Positions 18,498-27,425 of a DNA stretch of 64,000 nucleotides are shown here, one piece after another. The position numbers were made by a program, and so were the translations under genes. Under the pieces are notes generated by a model. That model saw only the letters and a program-made list of their open reading frames with translations. It made no database searches and was not told the origin of the DNA. The stretch's first letter is position 1; each line of letters begins with the position of its first letter. The stretch is from Deltaproteobacteria bacterium. Its GTDB lineage: Bacteria; Desulfobacterota; Binatia; HRBIN30; JACQVA1. The stretch is taken from assembly GCA_016178705.1 (NCBI GenBank), contig JACOST010000027.1:1-64000 (forward strand). Direction: 5' to 3'.

Positions 18498-19403
18498 GTG
18501 CTGAGCAAGGGCTGGCAGAACCGAGCGGTGGTTCGGACTATTGCGATCGTAGCAGCCCTGAGTGTGACGGCCGCGTGTTCGCCGTCGGGAAAGAATGCGG
18601 CGAGTGCGGAGAAGGAGCGCGCGGGTGTCGCCTACCTCACGCGGTTCGTACCGTTGACCCAGGCATTGCAGACGCATCGGAGTATGGCGATGGGTTTCGT
18701 CGCCGGCGATACTTTGGTGGAATTTGGCCCGATCGAGGAGCGCATCGCCTCGGGGCTCACGACCTTTAGCCGCTTCGATCAACAGCACAACGAGCTGGAA
18801 GGGGTGCGCGAGCGCTGGACGCCGCTGCACAAACAGATTCGTGATTTGATGGAATCGTGGCGTGAGCGGCCGCGCGAATGCTTTCAGGAACACACCGAAG
18901 TGATCGCTGCGGCGTTGGCGTTTGCGACCTACATCGGGGACACTTCGACGCTGCACCTAGACACGAACGCGGATGTGCATGCGCTTGCCGATGCGGCGAT
19001 CACCGTGATTCCGGACCTCAGCGAGGCCGTGGGGCAAGTCCGGGACATGGTCGCGGCAATGACTGGGGGGATGGGAGCCGTGGTGCGCGAGGAAGAGAAG
19101 ACGCTGTTGGAGCGTCAGCTCAAGAACATCCGCAAACAGCTCGATGCCATCAAAGCCGACTACGAACAGGTGTACTCCGTCGATGAGAAGATGCGCTCGC
19201 TACTCGAGCCGCAGCGGGAAGTCGTGGATCAGGTCATGGCTCCGGTGCTCGACCGGATTGAGCATCAGGTGATCGGCATGGAGTACGTGACGATGCCGAC
19301 GGACGACTGGACCCCCAAGGCCACTGTAGCCGTCGAAGCCATCCAAGCGCTCCACGATAAATCGCTGGCGGTGTTGCAAGCGCGACTGAGCGCGCACAAG
19401 TAG
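18498..19403 (+). CDS. lipoprotein with long alpha-helical body
   Basis: 301 residues from a GTG preceded by GGGAGG at seven bases. The signal TIAIVAALSVTAAC ends in a lipobox with the cysteine that would be acylated. The mature part is helical and charged, with heptad-rich stretches such as EEKTLLERQLKNIRKQLDAI near residues 200-230. No catalytic motif is evident. The frame is open 41 codons further upstream, but the signal peptide and ribosome-binding site support the start given. It converges on the first DUF1329 gene. Confidence 0.65.
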   Translation: MLSKGWQNRAVVRTIAIVAALSVTAACSPSGKNAASAEKERAGVAYLTRFVPLTQALQTHRSMAMGFVAGDTLVEFGPIEERIASGLTTFSRFDQQHNELEGVRERWTPLHKQIRDLMESWRERPRECFQEHTEVIAAALAFATYIGDTSTLHLDTNADVHALADAAITVIPDLSEAVGQVRDMVAAMTGGMGAVVREEEKTLLERQLKNIRKQLDAIKADYEQVYSVDEKMRSLLEPQREVVDQVMAPVLDRIEHQVIGMEYVTMPTDDWTPKATVAVEAIQALHDKSLAVLQARLSAHK

Positions 19404-19416
19404 CATTCGCGAAATT

Positions 19417-19458
19417 CGAGGCGGTGTGGGAGTCGCTGTGGACACCTCCACCGCCTCG
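19417..19458. terminator. bidirectional hairpin terminator
   Basis: A 10-bp perfect stem, CGAGGCGGTG/CACCGCCTCG, lies between the convergent lipoprotein and DUF1329 genes. A strong T-run is missing. A structurally equivalent but different stem lies after the second DUF1329 copy. Confidence 0.6.
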
Positions 19459-19472
19459 ATTGATCTGTTGGG

Positions 19473-21602
19473 TCACTTGCCCATGCGCGTTAGTTGTCCC
19501 GCGTCGAATAAGGCGGTGTCGACCGGGACGCGGCGATCGAACGGCGACTTCGGAGTCAACTTCGCTCCAGCGAGCGTGGCGCGGTGCATCTTGAAGTTCT
19601 CCGCCAACGCCCAGGCCTGTGTCGAAGCCGGAACGGTTTCGTCGTCCGGTCTGGGGCCGGTCGCCTGGTTGATGCGTGCGATGACGTGATACGTCAACAC
19701 GTGCTCGCCCGACCACGCGAACTTCTGGTGATATGACCCGTCCCAGGTTTCGGCGTCGATCCACAACACGACACGGCCATACAGATAGTACTTGTCGCGC
19801 GGCTTACCCTCGATGATCCAGATCGGTCGGCGTGCGAGCCCGGCTTCAGTTGGTGCCCAGGGCAAGCCCTGCCACCCGTCGGTCTGGTAGCCGTAGTACC
19901 CTTGGCGGTTAGTGAGAACCTCCCAGCCGCCACTCGCAACCTGGCGCGGCTTGACCTGATGCGCGGCTGAATCGGGGTCGACGATGCGCAGCCCTTCGCG
20001 CTGTTCGACCACGCGCCATTCGAAGTCCTCCGGCTTGCCATCAAAAAAATAGCCGTCGTCGGCGGAGATGTCCGACCCGAGATAACCATCCGAGCGGTTG
20101 GCCGGGCTGACCGCGCGCACGCGGCGCAACGCCGGAATAAACGCCCACTGCGAGTCGCGCTTGTTGGGGTCGCGGTAACGCCACCCCAACGCGGCGGTGC
20201 CCTGCAGGTCACTCGGACTCAATGCCAAGGCGAGAGTCTGGGACTGCAGATCCTGCGGGTTGTCAGTGCGGTACTTGGTGGGTTCGCCATCGTAGAACTT
20301 GAACCATCCTTCCGCGCCGAGTTCACGCTCAACACCCTTGCGATTAAACATGATCAGCTTCGTGTTTGTGTGAGCGCTGCCGCCGTACCAAACGGCGAGG
20401 AACTGGTTCCAGACAATCTTGACTCCCGCCTGCGGATCCTTGGGGTCGATGTCGGGAAACGGGATACCGTAAATGTAGGCCGGTTGCTGCCCGGTAGTGC
20501 GGTCGACGATCGTTCCGCGGTCGTTGACGGTCAGCGTCTGCGCGTTGTGCTTCGTAGCGTCAACAAAGCTCTGTTCCCAGATCTGGCCTCCGAGTGGATA
20601 CGATACGATTCGGTTAACGTATTCACCCTGCTCGTAGTGACGCAGGAGTTCCTCCGGTAGCATGCCCTTGGCGAGATCCGCGCTCGATTTGTCGAGGACG
20701 TCGCCGACCTGCAAGCCGCCGCTTGCGCCGCTTCGGGCGCGTGGGGCGGCGGCGGGCGCGACGGGAGCGGGAGCGCTGACTTCGGGCTCCGTCGTGGGAG
20801 TGGCTGGCGCTGGCTGCGCCGTTGCCGTCGCCACGGCGGGCGCGGCCGCCGGAGCGGCGGCCGGTGCTGGCTCGATTGGTTCGGCCGCAACTGGCGCTGT
20901 TGGTGCCGCGGTCGGCGGAGCGGGTCGTGCGGTCGGGGGTGCAGGCTTAGGCGGCTCCGGCGCACGTGGTGCCGGCGGCGGTTCACTCGCCGGCGCGGCG
21001 GCCGCTACTTGTGCCGCGGGTGCCGGCGCCGCCGGTGCGGGTGCAACAGGTGCGGGTGCTGCGAGTACAGGCGCGGCGGGTACAGGCGCCACAGGTGCGG
21101 CCGTTGCGGTACTCGGGCCGACGAGCACTGCGCTGCGAGCCCAGATCCAGCCCTGCTGACCGTTTGCGGTTTGCACGTGATAGTAGCCGCCCTGCGGCGC
21201 GGGTTCGAGCAGCTTGAGTGGCTCGGACGCTTGCACCAAGCGCACCGGCGCCTCTTGCGTCGACGGGCTCGATCGTAGGTTCGTGCTCGACAGTAGCTTG
21301 AGCGTCTTCCCCACACCGGCGGTGCCGCCGGTAGCGAGATTGAGGTTGCGAGCCCATGCCCAGCCTTCCTCGCCGCGCGCCGTGCGCACTTTGTAGTAGC
21401 CGCTCTCAAATTCGAGCCCGACGAGTTCGACATGCTCACCGCGCGCGAGCACACGCAACGGTGCGCGTGCCATCGATGGCTCCGGACGCAAGTTCGATCC
21501 GCGCTCTACCGTGGCGGATTGCGCCGTTGCCGATCCGGTTGAGAGGAGGAGACACAAGAGCGCTTGCATCAAGATCGCGGATATCGAGCCCAGTAACTTC
21601 AT
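19473..21602 (-). CDS. exported SH3b-DUF1329 protein, copy 1
   Basis: 709 residues. The signal MKLLGSISAILMQALLCLLL...ATAQ is preceded by AAAGGGGAAAA, so this ATG is chosen over one ten codons earlier. Two bacterial SH3 modules follow (SNLRPEPSMARAPLRVLARGE and TNLRSSPSTQEAPVRLVQAS, each ending in GWAWAR or GWIWAR). A linker of about 120 residues is almost only Ala and Pro. DUF1329 begins at LQVGDVLDKSSADLAKGMLP and runs to the end (TALFDAGQLTRMGK). DUF1329 proteins are envelope proteins of the LolA/LppX-like type, often with lipid- or steroid-degrading or RND-export genes; SH3b modules suggest peptidoglycan binding. The combination is unusual. Confidence 0.8.
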   Translation of the reverse strand: MKLLGSISAILMQALLCLLLSTGSATAQSATVERGSNLRPEPSMARAPLRVLARGEHVELVGLEFESGYYKVRTARGEEGWAWARNLNLATGGTAGVGKTLKLLSSTNLRSSPSTQEAPVRLVQASEPLKLLEPAPQGGYYHVQTANGQQGWIWARSAVLVGPSTATAAPVAPVPAAPVLAAPAPVAPAPAAPAPAAQVAAAAPASEPPPAPRAPEPPKPAPPTARPAPPTAAPTAPVAAEPIEPAPAAAPAAAPAVATATAQPAPATPTTEPEVSAPAPVAPAAAPRARSGASGGLQVGDVLDKSSADLAKGMLPEELLRHYEQGEYVNRIVSYPLGGQIWEQSFVDATKHNAQTLTVNDRGTIVDRTTGQQPAYIYGIPFPDIDPKDPQAGVKIVWNQFLAVWYGGSAHTNTKLIMFNRKGVERELGAEGWFKFYDGEPTKYRTDNPQDLQSQTLALALSPSDLQGTAALGWRYRDPNKRDSQWAFIPALRRVRAVSPANRSDGYLGSDISADDGYFFDGKPEDFEWRVVEQREGLRIVDPDSAAHQVKPRQVASGGWEVLTNRQGYYGYQTDGWQGLPWAPTEAGLARRPIWIIEGKPRDKYYLYGRVVLWIDAETWDGSYHQKFAWSGEHVLTYHVIARINQATGPRPDDETVPASTQAWALAENFKMHRATLAGAKLTPKSPFDRRVPVDTALFDAGQLTRMGK

Positions 21603-21735
21603 GGAATTTTCCCCTTTCGCTGGTCCGACCATTTTCGGCCGCCCCTACGCCGAGTCGGCCCCGACACGGCGCAGCACTAGTCAGACAGCAAGGCACGCGC
21701 CAAGGCTTCTTGCCCTGACGTATCTGCTCCGCACT

Positions 21736-21813
21736 GTGACGAAACGGTTGCCACCAGTGACAACCACGTGCCTGGAGGGAGAGTTCGTGACGATGACGCG
21801 GATAGATGACTGA
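21736..21813 (+). pseudogene. truncated remnant of the small exported protein gene
   Basis: GTG ACG AAA CGG (VTKR) and the following CAGTGACAA match the first codons of the intact gene at 24010, then homology ends and a stop follows after 25 codons. It lies in the same position and orientation relative to DUF1329 copy 1 as the intact gene does to copy 2. It is therefore the cut end of the duplication. Confidence 0.65.
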
Positions 21814-21840
21814 CTGGGTGCCCAAGTAGCATTTGCGAGG

Positions 21841-21875
21841 CTCGGGGCAGTGGGGAGGACCGCCACCACCCCGAG
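21841..21875. terminator. hairpin terminator of DUF1329 copy 2
   Basis: A CTCGGGG/CCCCGAG stem lies just downstream of the copy 2 stop codon on the minus strand. The position matches the stem after copy 1, although the paired bases differ, which suggests that the fold has been kept. Confidence 0.55.
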
Positions 21876-21887
21876 CGAACTATCGGT

Positions 21888-23867
21888 TCACTTGCCCATA
21901 CGCGTCAGCTGTCCCGCATCGAACAGGGCCGTGTCGACGGGGATGCGTCGATCGTACGGGGCCTTCGAATTCAATCGGGCTCCGGCCATCGAGGCGCGAT
22001 GCATCTTGAAGTTCTCTGCCACCACCCAGGCCTGGGTGGCGGTTGCGATGATCTCGTCGTTGGGCGCGGTGCCGGTCGTCTGGTTGACGTGCCCGAGGAC
22101 CTGGTAGGTCAGCACGTGCTCGCCGTTCCAGCTAAACTTCTGGTGGTACGAGCCGTCCCAGGTTTCGGCGTCGATCCACAGCACCACGCGACCGTAGAGG
22201 TAGTACTTGTCATGTGGCTTGCCTTCGATGACCCAAAGCGGCCGGCGCGCCAGGCCACCTTCGGGCAGCGCCCACGGTAGGCCGGTCCAACCATCGGTCT
22301 GGTAGCCGTAGTATCCGTCGCGATTTGTAAGCACCTCCCAACCGCCGCCGGCAATTGGCCGCGGCTTGATTTGATGTGCCGCAGCCGCCGGATCGACCAC
22401 GCGCAACCCTTCACGCCGGTCGACGACGCGCCATTCGAACTCTTCCGGTTTGCCGTCGAAGAAGTTGCCGTCGTCGGCGTCGATGTCCGACCCGAGGTAA
22501 CCGTCCGAACGATTCGCTGGGCTGACAGCTCGTACGCGCCGCAGCGCGGGAACGAACGCCCACTGCGAGTCCCGCTTGTTGGGGTCGCGATACCGCCATG
22601 ACAGCGCCGCGGTTCCCTGCATGTCGCTCGGACTCAACGCGAACGCAAGGAACTGTGACTGCAGATCTTGCGGGTTGTCCGTGCGATACTTCGCTGACTC
22701 GCCGTCGTAAAACTTGAACCACGCCTCTGCGGCAAGCTCTCGCTCGACGCGATTGGCGCTCAGCATGATCATCTTCGTTCTCTGGTGAACGCTGCCGTTG
22801 TACCAGACGCCGAAGAACTGATTCCACACGACCTTGACGCCAGCGTGCGGGTCATTGGCGTCGATGTCGGGGAAGGGGATCCCGTAGACGTATGGGGGTT
22901 GCTGACCGGTGGTGCGGTCGATGATCGTTCCGCGGTCGTTGACCGTCAGCGTCTGTGCGTTGTGCTTGGTGGCGTCGACGAAACTCTGTTCCCAGATCTG
23001 ACCCCCCAACGGATACGGAACAATTCGATTCTCGTACTCGCCCTGCTCGTAGTGACGCAGGAGTTCCTCCGGCAACATTCCTTTGGCGAGTTGTGCGGTC
23101 GACTTGTTCAAGACGTCGCCGACTTGCAGACTCCCTGTGGTCTCCTTTTGGGCGCGTGGGGCGGGGACGGGTGCCGCGGGGGCGCTGACGGCCGGTTGCG
23201 TTGTCGGCGTGGCGGGCGCCGTGGTTGGCGCAGCGAGGCGTGCAGTCGGTGGTGCAGGCATAGGCGGCTCCGCTACGCGTGGTGCCGGCGGCGGTTCACT
23301 TGCCGGTGCGGCGGCCGCGACTTGTGCGGCGGGTGCCGGCGCGACCGGCGCCGCAGGTAGCGCGGCCACGGCGGTACTTGCGCCGACGAGCACCGCGCTC
23401 CGGGCCCAGATCCAGCCCCGCTCACCGTCTGCAGTTTGAACATGGTAGTAGCCGCTCTGCGGCGCGGGTTCGAGCAGTTTCACCGGCTCGGACGCTTGCA
23501 CCAAACGCACCGGGGCCTCCTGGGTCGATGGACTCGACCGCAGGTTCGTGCTCGACAGCAGCTTGAGCGTCTTCCCCGCACTGGCCGTGCCGCCGGTGGC
23601 GATGGTGAGGTTGCGAGCCCACGCCCAGCCTTGCTCGCCGCGTGCCGTGCGCACTTTGTAGTAGCCGCTTTCAAATTCGAGTCCGACGAGTTCAACGCTC
23701 TCGCCGCGCGCGAGCACCCGCAGCGGTGCCCGCGTCATCGATGGCTCCGGGCGTAAATTCGATCCACGCTCGACCGTAGCGGATTGCGCAAAGGCTGACC
23801 CCGTTGATAGGATCACGCACAGAGACGCTTGTATGACTATCGTAGATATCGAGCTGGAGAACTTCAT
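21888..23867 (-). CDS. exported SH3b-DUF1329 protein, copy 2
   Basis: 659 residues, a close paralogue of copy 1 with the same order: signal peptide (MKFSSSISTIVIQASLCVIL), two SH3b modules, Ala/Pro linker, DUF1329. The linker is about 50 residues shorter, which explains the length difference. DUF1329 itself is nearly collinear, beginning LQVGDVLNKSTAQLAKGMLP and ending in the same TALFDAGQLTRMGK. The length change confined to the linker argues for slippage in a low-complexity stretch after duplication. Divergent from the small exported protein, with which it may share a control region. Confidence 0.8.
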   Translation of the reverse strand: MKFSSSISTIVIQASLCVILSTGSAFAQSATVERGSNLRPEPSMTRAPLRVLARGESVELVGLEFESGYYKVRTARGEQGWAWARNLTIATGGTASAGKTLKLLSSTNLRSSPSTQEAPVRLVQASEPVKLLEPAPQSGYYHVQTADGERGWIWARSAVLVGASTAVAALPAAPVAPAPAAQVAAAAPASEPPPAPRVAEPPMPAPPTARLAAPTTAPATPTTQPAVSAPAAPVPAPRAQKETTGSLQVGDVLNKSTAQLAKGMLPEELLRHYEQGEYENRIVPYPLGGQIWEQSFVDATKHNAQTLTVNDRGTIIDRTTGQQPPYVYGIPFPDIDANDPHAGVKVVWNQFFGVWYNGSVHQRTKMIMLSANRVERELAAEAWFKFYDGESAKYRTDNPQDLQSQFLAFALSPSDMQGTAALSWRYRDPNKRDSQWAFVPALRRVRAVSPANRSDGYLGSDIDADDGNFFDGKPEEFEWRVVDRREGLRVVDPAAAAHQIKPRPIAGGGWEVLTNRDGYYGYQTDGWTGLPWALPEGGLARRPLWVIEGKPHDKYYLYGRVVLWIDAETWDGSYHQKFSWNGEHVLTYQVLGHVNQTTGTAPNDEIIATATQAWVVAENFKMHRASMAGARLNSKAPYDRRIPVDTALFDAGQLTRMGK

Positions 23868-24009
23868 TGAGCTTACCCCTTTCCCTGGACTGCCCGTTCA
23901 AGCTCGTGCCTGCGCGGAGTCGGTCCCGACACGGCGCAACACTCGTCAAACAGCAAGGCACGCGCCAAGGCCGCGTGGGCTCACACCGCCGCTCTCGAGG
24001 TGGCGCACT

Positions 24010-24561
24010 GTGACGAAACGGTCGCTGGCAGTGACAAACTTGTGCATTGGGGCGATCGTCTGCGCGCTCCTCGGCTACGCGGAAGTGGCGGGTGCGGGCG
24101 ATCTGGCTGCCTTGGACAAGGAGTACGGCTTTCGCGGTGCTCACTTCGGCGATGGCCTGGAAGTCCTGAAGGGCGCCAAGAGTGTCGGCGAACGGGGTGC
24201 CTGCGAGAGAGCCTACGTGCGGCCGTCTGACAAATTGGAATTTGATGGCGTGCACCTTTCGGGCATCGAGTATTCGCTCCAGAACGGCCGCCTCACGGTG
24301 GTATCGCTGCTTGCCGCCCCGGAAGCGTGTCCGAAGCTCTATGCCGCTCTGACGCGCGCATACGGTGAGGACGGCTCGAAGCAAGCGGCAGCAGTGGCGG
24401 CACAAGCATTCTGGACGGCGACGTGGACGGGTGAGCGCGTGCGGATGGATGTCGTCGGTCCCACCGGCTGCACAGTGACGATCACCGCGCCGGAAGAGGC
24501 CATTCTGGAAGAACGTCAGTGCCGCGAAGATGACCGGCTCGATGCCGGCAAGGGACCGTAA
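24010..24561 (+). CDS. small exported protein of unknown function
   Basis: 183 residues from a GTG. The signal TNLCIGAIVCALLGYAEVAGAG is cleaved near the second AGAG. The mature protein starts LDKEYGFRGAHFGD, the kind of opening seen in periplasmic proteins that report GLxxG-like folds (FRGAHFGDGLEVLKG). Cysteines at CERAY, EACPKLY, GCTVT and QCRED could form two disulfides. The frame continues 59 codons upstream over the promoter region, so the signal-peptide start is preferred. It lies head-to-head with DUF1329 copy 2, suggesting linked expression. Confidence 0.6.
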   Translation: MTKRSLAVTNLCIGAIVCALLGYAEVAGAGDLAALDKEYGFRGAHFGDGLEVLKGAKSVGERGACERAYVRPSDKLEFDGVHLSGIEYSLQNGRLTVVSLLAAPEACPKLYAALTRAYGEDGSKQAAAVAAQAFWTATWTGERVRMDVVGPTGCTVTITAPEEAILEERQCREDDRLDAGKGP

Positions 24562-24601
24562 ATCATTGCCGTAACGCAGACCGTGCGCTGGAACGACTCC
24601 G

Positions 24602-25435
24602 GTGGCTGACAACAAGGTCGCCTTCATTACGGGCGCTAGCCGCGGCATCGGACGCGGCTGCGCACTCGAACTGGCGAAGCGTGGATTCGATCTGGTACTA
24701 ACGGCTCGCACTGTGAGTGGTCGCGAGCGCTACGATCACTCGTCGACAGTGAAGAAGACGGTTACCACACCGCTACCCGGCAGCTTGGAGCAAACGGCGA
24801 GCGAGGTGCGCGCGATCGGCGTTGCGGCCGCGGTCGTCAAGCTCGATCTTTCGCTGCGCACTGACTGGGCCGCCGCAGTACAGGCGGCGCTCGAGCGCTT
24901 CGGCCGCATCGATGTTCTGGTAAACAACGGCCGCTACGTTGGACCCGGACACATGGACGCGTTCGAAGACACGCCGGTCGAATTGATCGAGCAGATGTTC
25001 TTGTGCAACGTGTTTGCGCCGCTGCACTTGATCAAGCTGTGTCTGCCGGCGATGAAGCAGCAAGGTGGCGGCACCGTGATCAACATCACCTCGACGGCGG
25101 GCGAGCGTGAGACGCCGGCCGCGATCGGCGCGGGTGGTTGGGGCCTTGGCTATTCGGTCACCAAGGCCGCGTTCAATCGCATGGTGCCAGGACTGGCAAA
25201 AGAGCTGCGCAAGGAAAACATCGCGGTGATCGGCCTCATGCCGGGCTTCGTCGCCACCGAGCGGATGACGATCGACCTGGCGGAGCACGGCTTCGATGCT
25301 TCCAAGGCGTTGCCGGTCGACAACCCCGGCCGCGTCTGCGCGATGCTGGCGACGGCGAAGGACCCGATGTTCTTCTCGGGCCGCGACATCTACGGGCCGA
25401 CCTTCTTCGCCGAGCACGCGTTGACGACCTTCTGA
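24602..25435 (+). CDS. short-chain dehydrogenase/reductase
   Basis: 277 residues, Rossmann fold. The nucleotide loop is FITGASRGIGRG, NNG lies in IDVLVNNGRYVG, the Ser is in INITSTAGE and the catalytic pair is YSVTK. An insert after the second strand (SGRERYDHSSTVKKTVTTPLPGS, given here as a description of its extent) separates it from the shortest SDRs and is common in those acting on large hydrophobic substrates. The GTG start lies 40 bases after the previous gene. First gene of a catabolic-looking operon with two luciferase-like oxidoreductases. Confidence 0.85.
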   Translation: MADNKVAFITGASRGIGRGCALELAKRGFDLVLTARTVSGRERYDHSSTVKKTVTTPLPGSLEQTASEVRAIGVAAAVVKLDLSLRTDWAAAVQAALERFGRIDVLVNNGRYVGPGHMDAFEDTPVELIEQMFLCNVFAPLHLIKLCLPAMKQQGGGTVINITSTAGERETPAAIGAGGWGLGYSVTKAAFNRMVPGLAKELRKENIAVIGLMPGFVATERMTIDLAEHGFDASKALPVDNPGRVCAMLATAKDPMFFSGRDIYGPTFFAEHALTTF

Positions 25436-25528
25436 AGCCGGCCTCCTGGGAAGCGACAGCGACATTGACAGCCCCCGCCACGGCGGATACGAACAAGCGT
25501 TAGTTTCGTGAGGACGGGGGACAGGCCG

Positions 25529-26254
25529 ATGCCACAGAACGTTCCGGAGTTTCAATTCAGCGACGATGCGCTGAAGCTGCGCCAATGCGTGTACGAGCAT
25601 TGGTGCGCGCGTGGCCATGGGCCGAATCTGCGTAGCGCGCACGAGGCCACTGGATTGTCGCGCGCGCAAATCCTCGAAGCGTACAAGCAACTCGATCTCG
25701 GCATCATGTGCATCGTCGATCAGGAGACGCAGAATTTCAATCTACTCAAGGCGCCACCGTTTTCCAGCTATCCGAGCCAGGCGCAGATTTTCCTCGACGG
25801 CAAGTTTCACTGTTACGCCGGCTGCGCGATGGAGTCGCTGGCCATGTGCATGATGCCGCCGCTCGCCGGCAAGGAACTGCGTATCGAAGGCTATTGCGCC
25901 TGTTGCCTGCAAGCGATCACCGCGATCACCAAGGACGGTGAAACGCTTTCGCACTCGCCCGCCACACTGATGATCCATGTGAGCCTGAGCCCACGCGAGT
26001 GGAACAAGACCAACATCGTGCCGATGTGCGACGCGATGAACTTTGTGCTGAACCCGGAGCACGCGATTGCGTACGAGAAGCAGATGGGCCGTCGCGGTGT
26101 CCTGTTCAGCATGGAGCAGGCGCGCAAGTTCATCACCGGCACCGGCAAGGCGCGGATGTGGCAGTACGACCGCATCCCCGACTACATGCGTCCGCAACGC
26201 ATCATCGACGGCATCCGTGCCTTGGGTGTGGACGTGAGCGGTTGGGGCGAGTGA
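25529..26254 (+). CDS. alkylmercury lyase (MerB)-like protein
   Basis: 241 residues. The N-terminal 75 residues form a winged-helix-like part (ATGLSRAQILEAYKQLDLG). The C-terminal part has the MerB core. C99 in YAGCAMESL occupies the position of the first catalytic Cys, and C167 in PMCDAM that of the second. The third acid, Asp in characterised MerB (three residues after the first Cys), is Glu102 here. A CACC cluster (residues 123-126) sits near the structural Cys117. No merR, merA or merT is nearby; its neighbours are an SDR and luciferase-like oxidoreductases. It may cleave another carbon-heteroatom bond. Start ATG chosen over a GTG seven codons earlier because GGGGG lies eight bases before it. 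Confidence 0.7.
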   Translation: MPQNVPEFQFSDDALKLRQCVYEHWCARGHGPNLRSAHEATGLSRAQILEAYKQLDLGIMCIVDQETQNFNLLKAPPFSSYPSQAQIFLDGKFHCYAGCAMESLAMCMMPPLAGKELRIEGYCACCLQAITAITKDGETLSHSPATLMIHVSLSPREWNKTNIVPMCDAMNFVLNPEHAIAYEKQMGRRGVLFSMEQARKFITGTGKARMWQYDRIPDYMRPQRIIDGIRALGVDVSGWGE

Positions 26255-26273
26255 AGAGAGGGCGAGAGACGCA

Positions 26274-27401
26274 ATGGAATTTGGACTGTTCGTTCAAGCG
26301 CACGTACCCAAGCACGAAATGGAAGCCGATCCCGTCGGTGCGGAACACACGCGCCTGATGCGCGAACTGGAACTCGCCGAGCACTGCGACCGCCACGGTT
26401 TCAAGTACGTGTGGTCGGTCGAGCATCACTTCCTGGAAGAGTACTCGCACATCTCGGCGTCGGAGATTTTTCTGCCCTACGTCGCGGCGCGCACCAAGCG
26501 CATCCACGTCGGCTCGGCGATCTACAACATCACGCCGCCGGTGAATCATCCGGCGCGCATAGCAGAGCGCGTCGCCATGCTCGATCACCTCAGCGAAGGG
26601 CGCTTCGAGTTCGGCACCGGACGCGGTTCGTCGAGCACCGAGTTCAAGGGCTTCCGGATTCCCGATGGCGACACCACCCGAGCGATGTTCGACGAATCGT
26701 TGGGCGAAATTCTGCGTATGTGGCGCGAGACCAAGTACGCCTACGATGGCAAATACTTTTCGATGCCTGAACGCAACGTGCTTCCCAAACCGTACAGCAA
26801 GCCGCATCCGCCGATCTGGGTCGCCTGCGGCAGCCCGTCGACGTTCGAGAAGGCGGCGCGACTCGGCTTGGGCGCGCTCTGCTTCAGCCTGGGCTCACCC
26901 AAGGATTTCGAGCCGCTGATCAAGGTCTACAAAGACAACATCAAGCATGCCGAGCCGGTCGGCGAATATGTGAACGACAACGTGGCGTGTGTCACGCAGC
27001 TCGTCTGTTTGGAGGATCCCAAGCGGGCGCGCGAGGTCGCGTTGACGATGGGCAGCGGCTACCACACCAGCCTGGTGTTCCGTTACCTCGATACCTTTCC
27101 ACGTCCGGCCGGCGTACCGCAGTGGCCGCAGTTGATTCCCGATCCCACGCCCGCGCAGCTCGAAGAACGCATCGCGTCGGGTCAGCGCATTGTCGGCGAC
27201 CCCGACGACTGCGCCAAGGCGGTGCAGAAGTACGTCGATATCGGTTGCGATCAGATCATCTTCGGGATTCTCGCGTCCACCATCTCTCAAGAAGCGGCAC
27301 TGCAGTCGGTCGAACTGTTCGGCAAAGAAGTCTTGCCGCGTTTCGACAAGGACCCCGTGCACAGCACGACGCGTTACCGCGAGGCGGCGCGAAAGAAATA
27401 G
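26274..27401 (+). CDS. luciferase-like flavin-dependent monooxygenase
   Basis: 375 residues with a TIM-barrel luciferase-like fold. Signatures: start MEFGLFVQAH, YVWSVEHHFLEEY with the substrate-pocket His pair, RIHVGSAIYNITPPVNHPAR, RFEFGTGRGSSSTEF, and PIWVACGSP near residue 180. FMN use is more likely than F420 because of the HHF motif and length. Family members oxidise long-chain aldehydes, alkanes, sulfonates or nitrilotriacetate, so the exact substrate is open. Nineteen bases after the MerB-like gene, clearly the same operon. Confidence 0.85.
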   Translation: MEFGLFVQAHVPKHEMEADPVGAEHTRLMRELELAEHCDRHGFKYVWSVEHHFLEEYSHISASEIFLPYVAARTKRIHVGSAIYNITPPVNHPARIAERVAMLDHLSEGRFEFGTGRGSSSTEFKGFRIPDGDTTRAMFDESLGEILRMWRETKYAYDGKYFSMPERNVLPKPYSKPHPPIWVACGSPSTFEKAARLGLGALCFSLGSPKDFEPLIKVYKDNIKHAEPVGEYVNDNVACVTQLVCLEDPKRAREVALTMGSGYHTSLVFRYLDTFPRPAGVPQWPQLIPDPTPAQLEERIASGQRIVGDPDDCAKAVQKYVDIGCDQIIFGILASTISQEAALQSVELFGKEVLPRFDKDPVHSTTRYREAARKK

Positions 27402-27425
27402 TCCCGAGTCCGTGGTCCAACGTTC

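Larger units (their letters stand above)
19404..21765. repeat. tandem duplication, copy 1
   Basis: Covers the terminator region, the whole DUF1329 gene, its upstream region, and the first codons of a divergent gene. All are matched by copy 2 to the right at high but imperfect identity. The linker region has diverged most. Confidence 0.8.
21830..24035. repeat. tandem duplication, copy 2
   Basis: Second copy of the unit: terminator stem, DUF1329 gene, upstream region with the shared CCGACACGGCGCA and CAGCAAGGCACGCGCCAAGG words, and the 5' end of the divergent gene, which here is intact. Confidence 0.8.
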
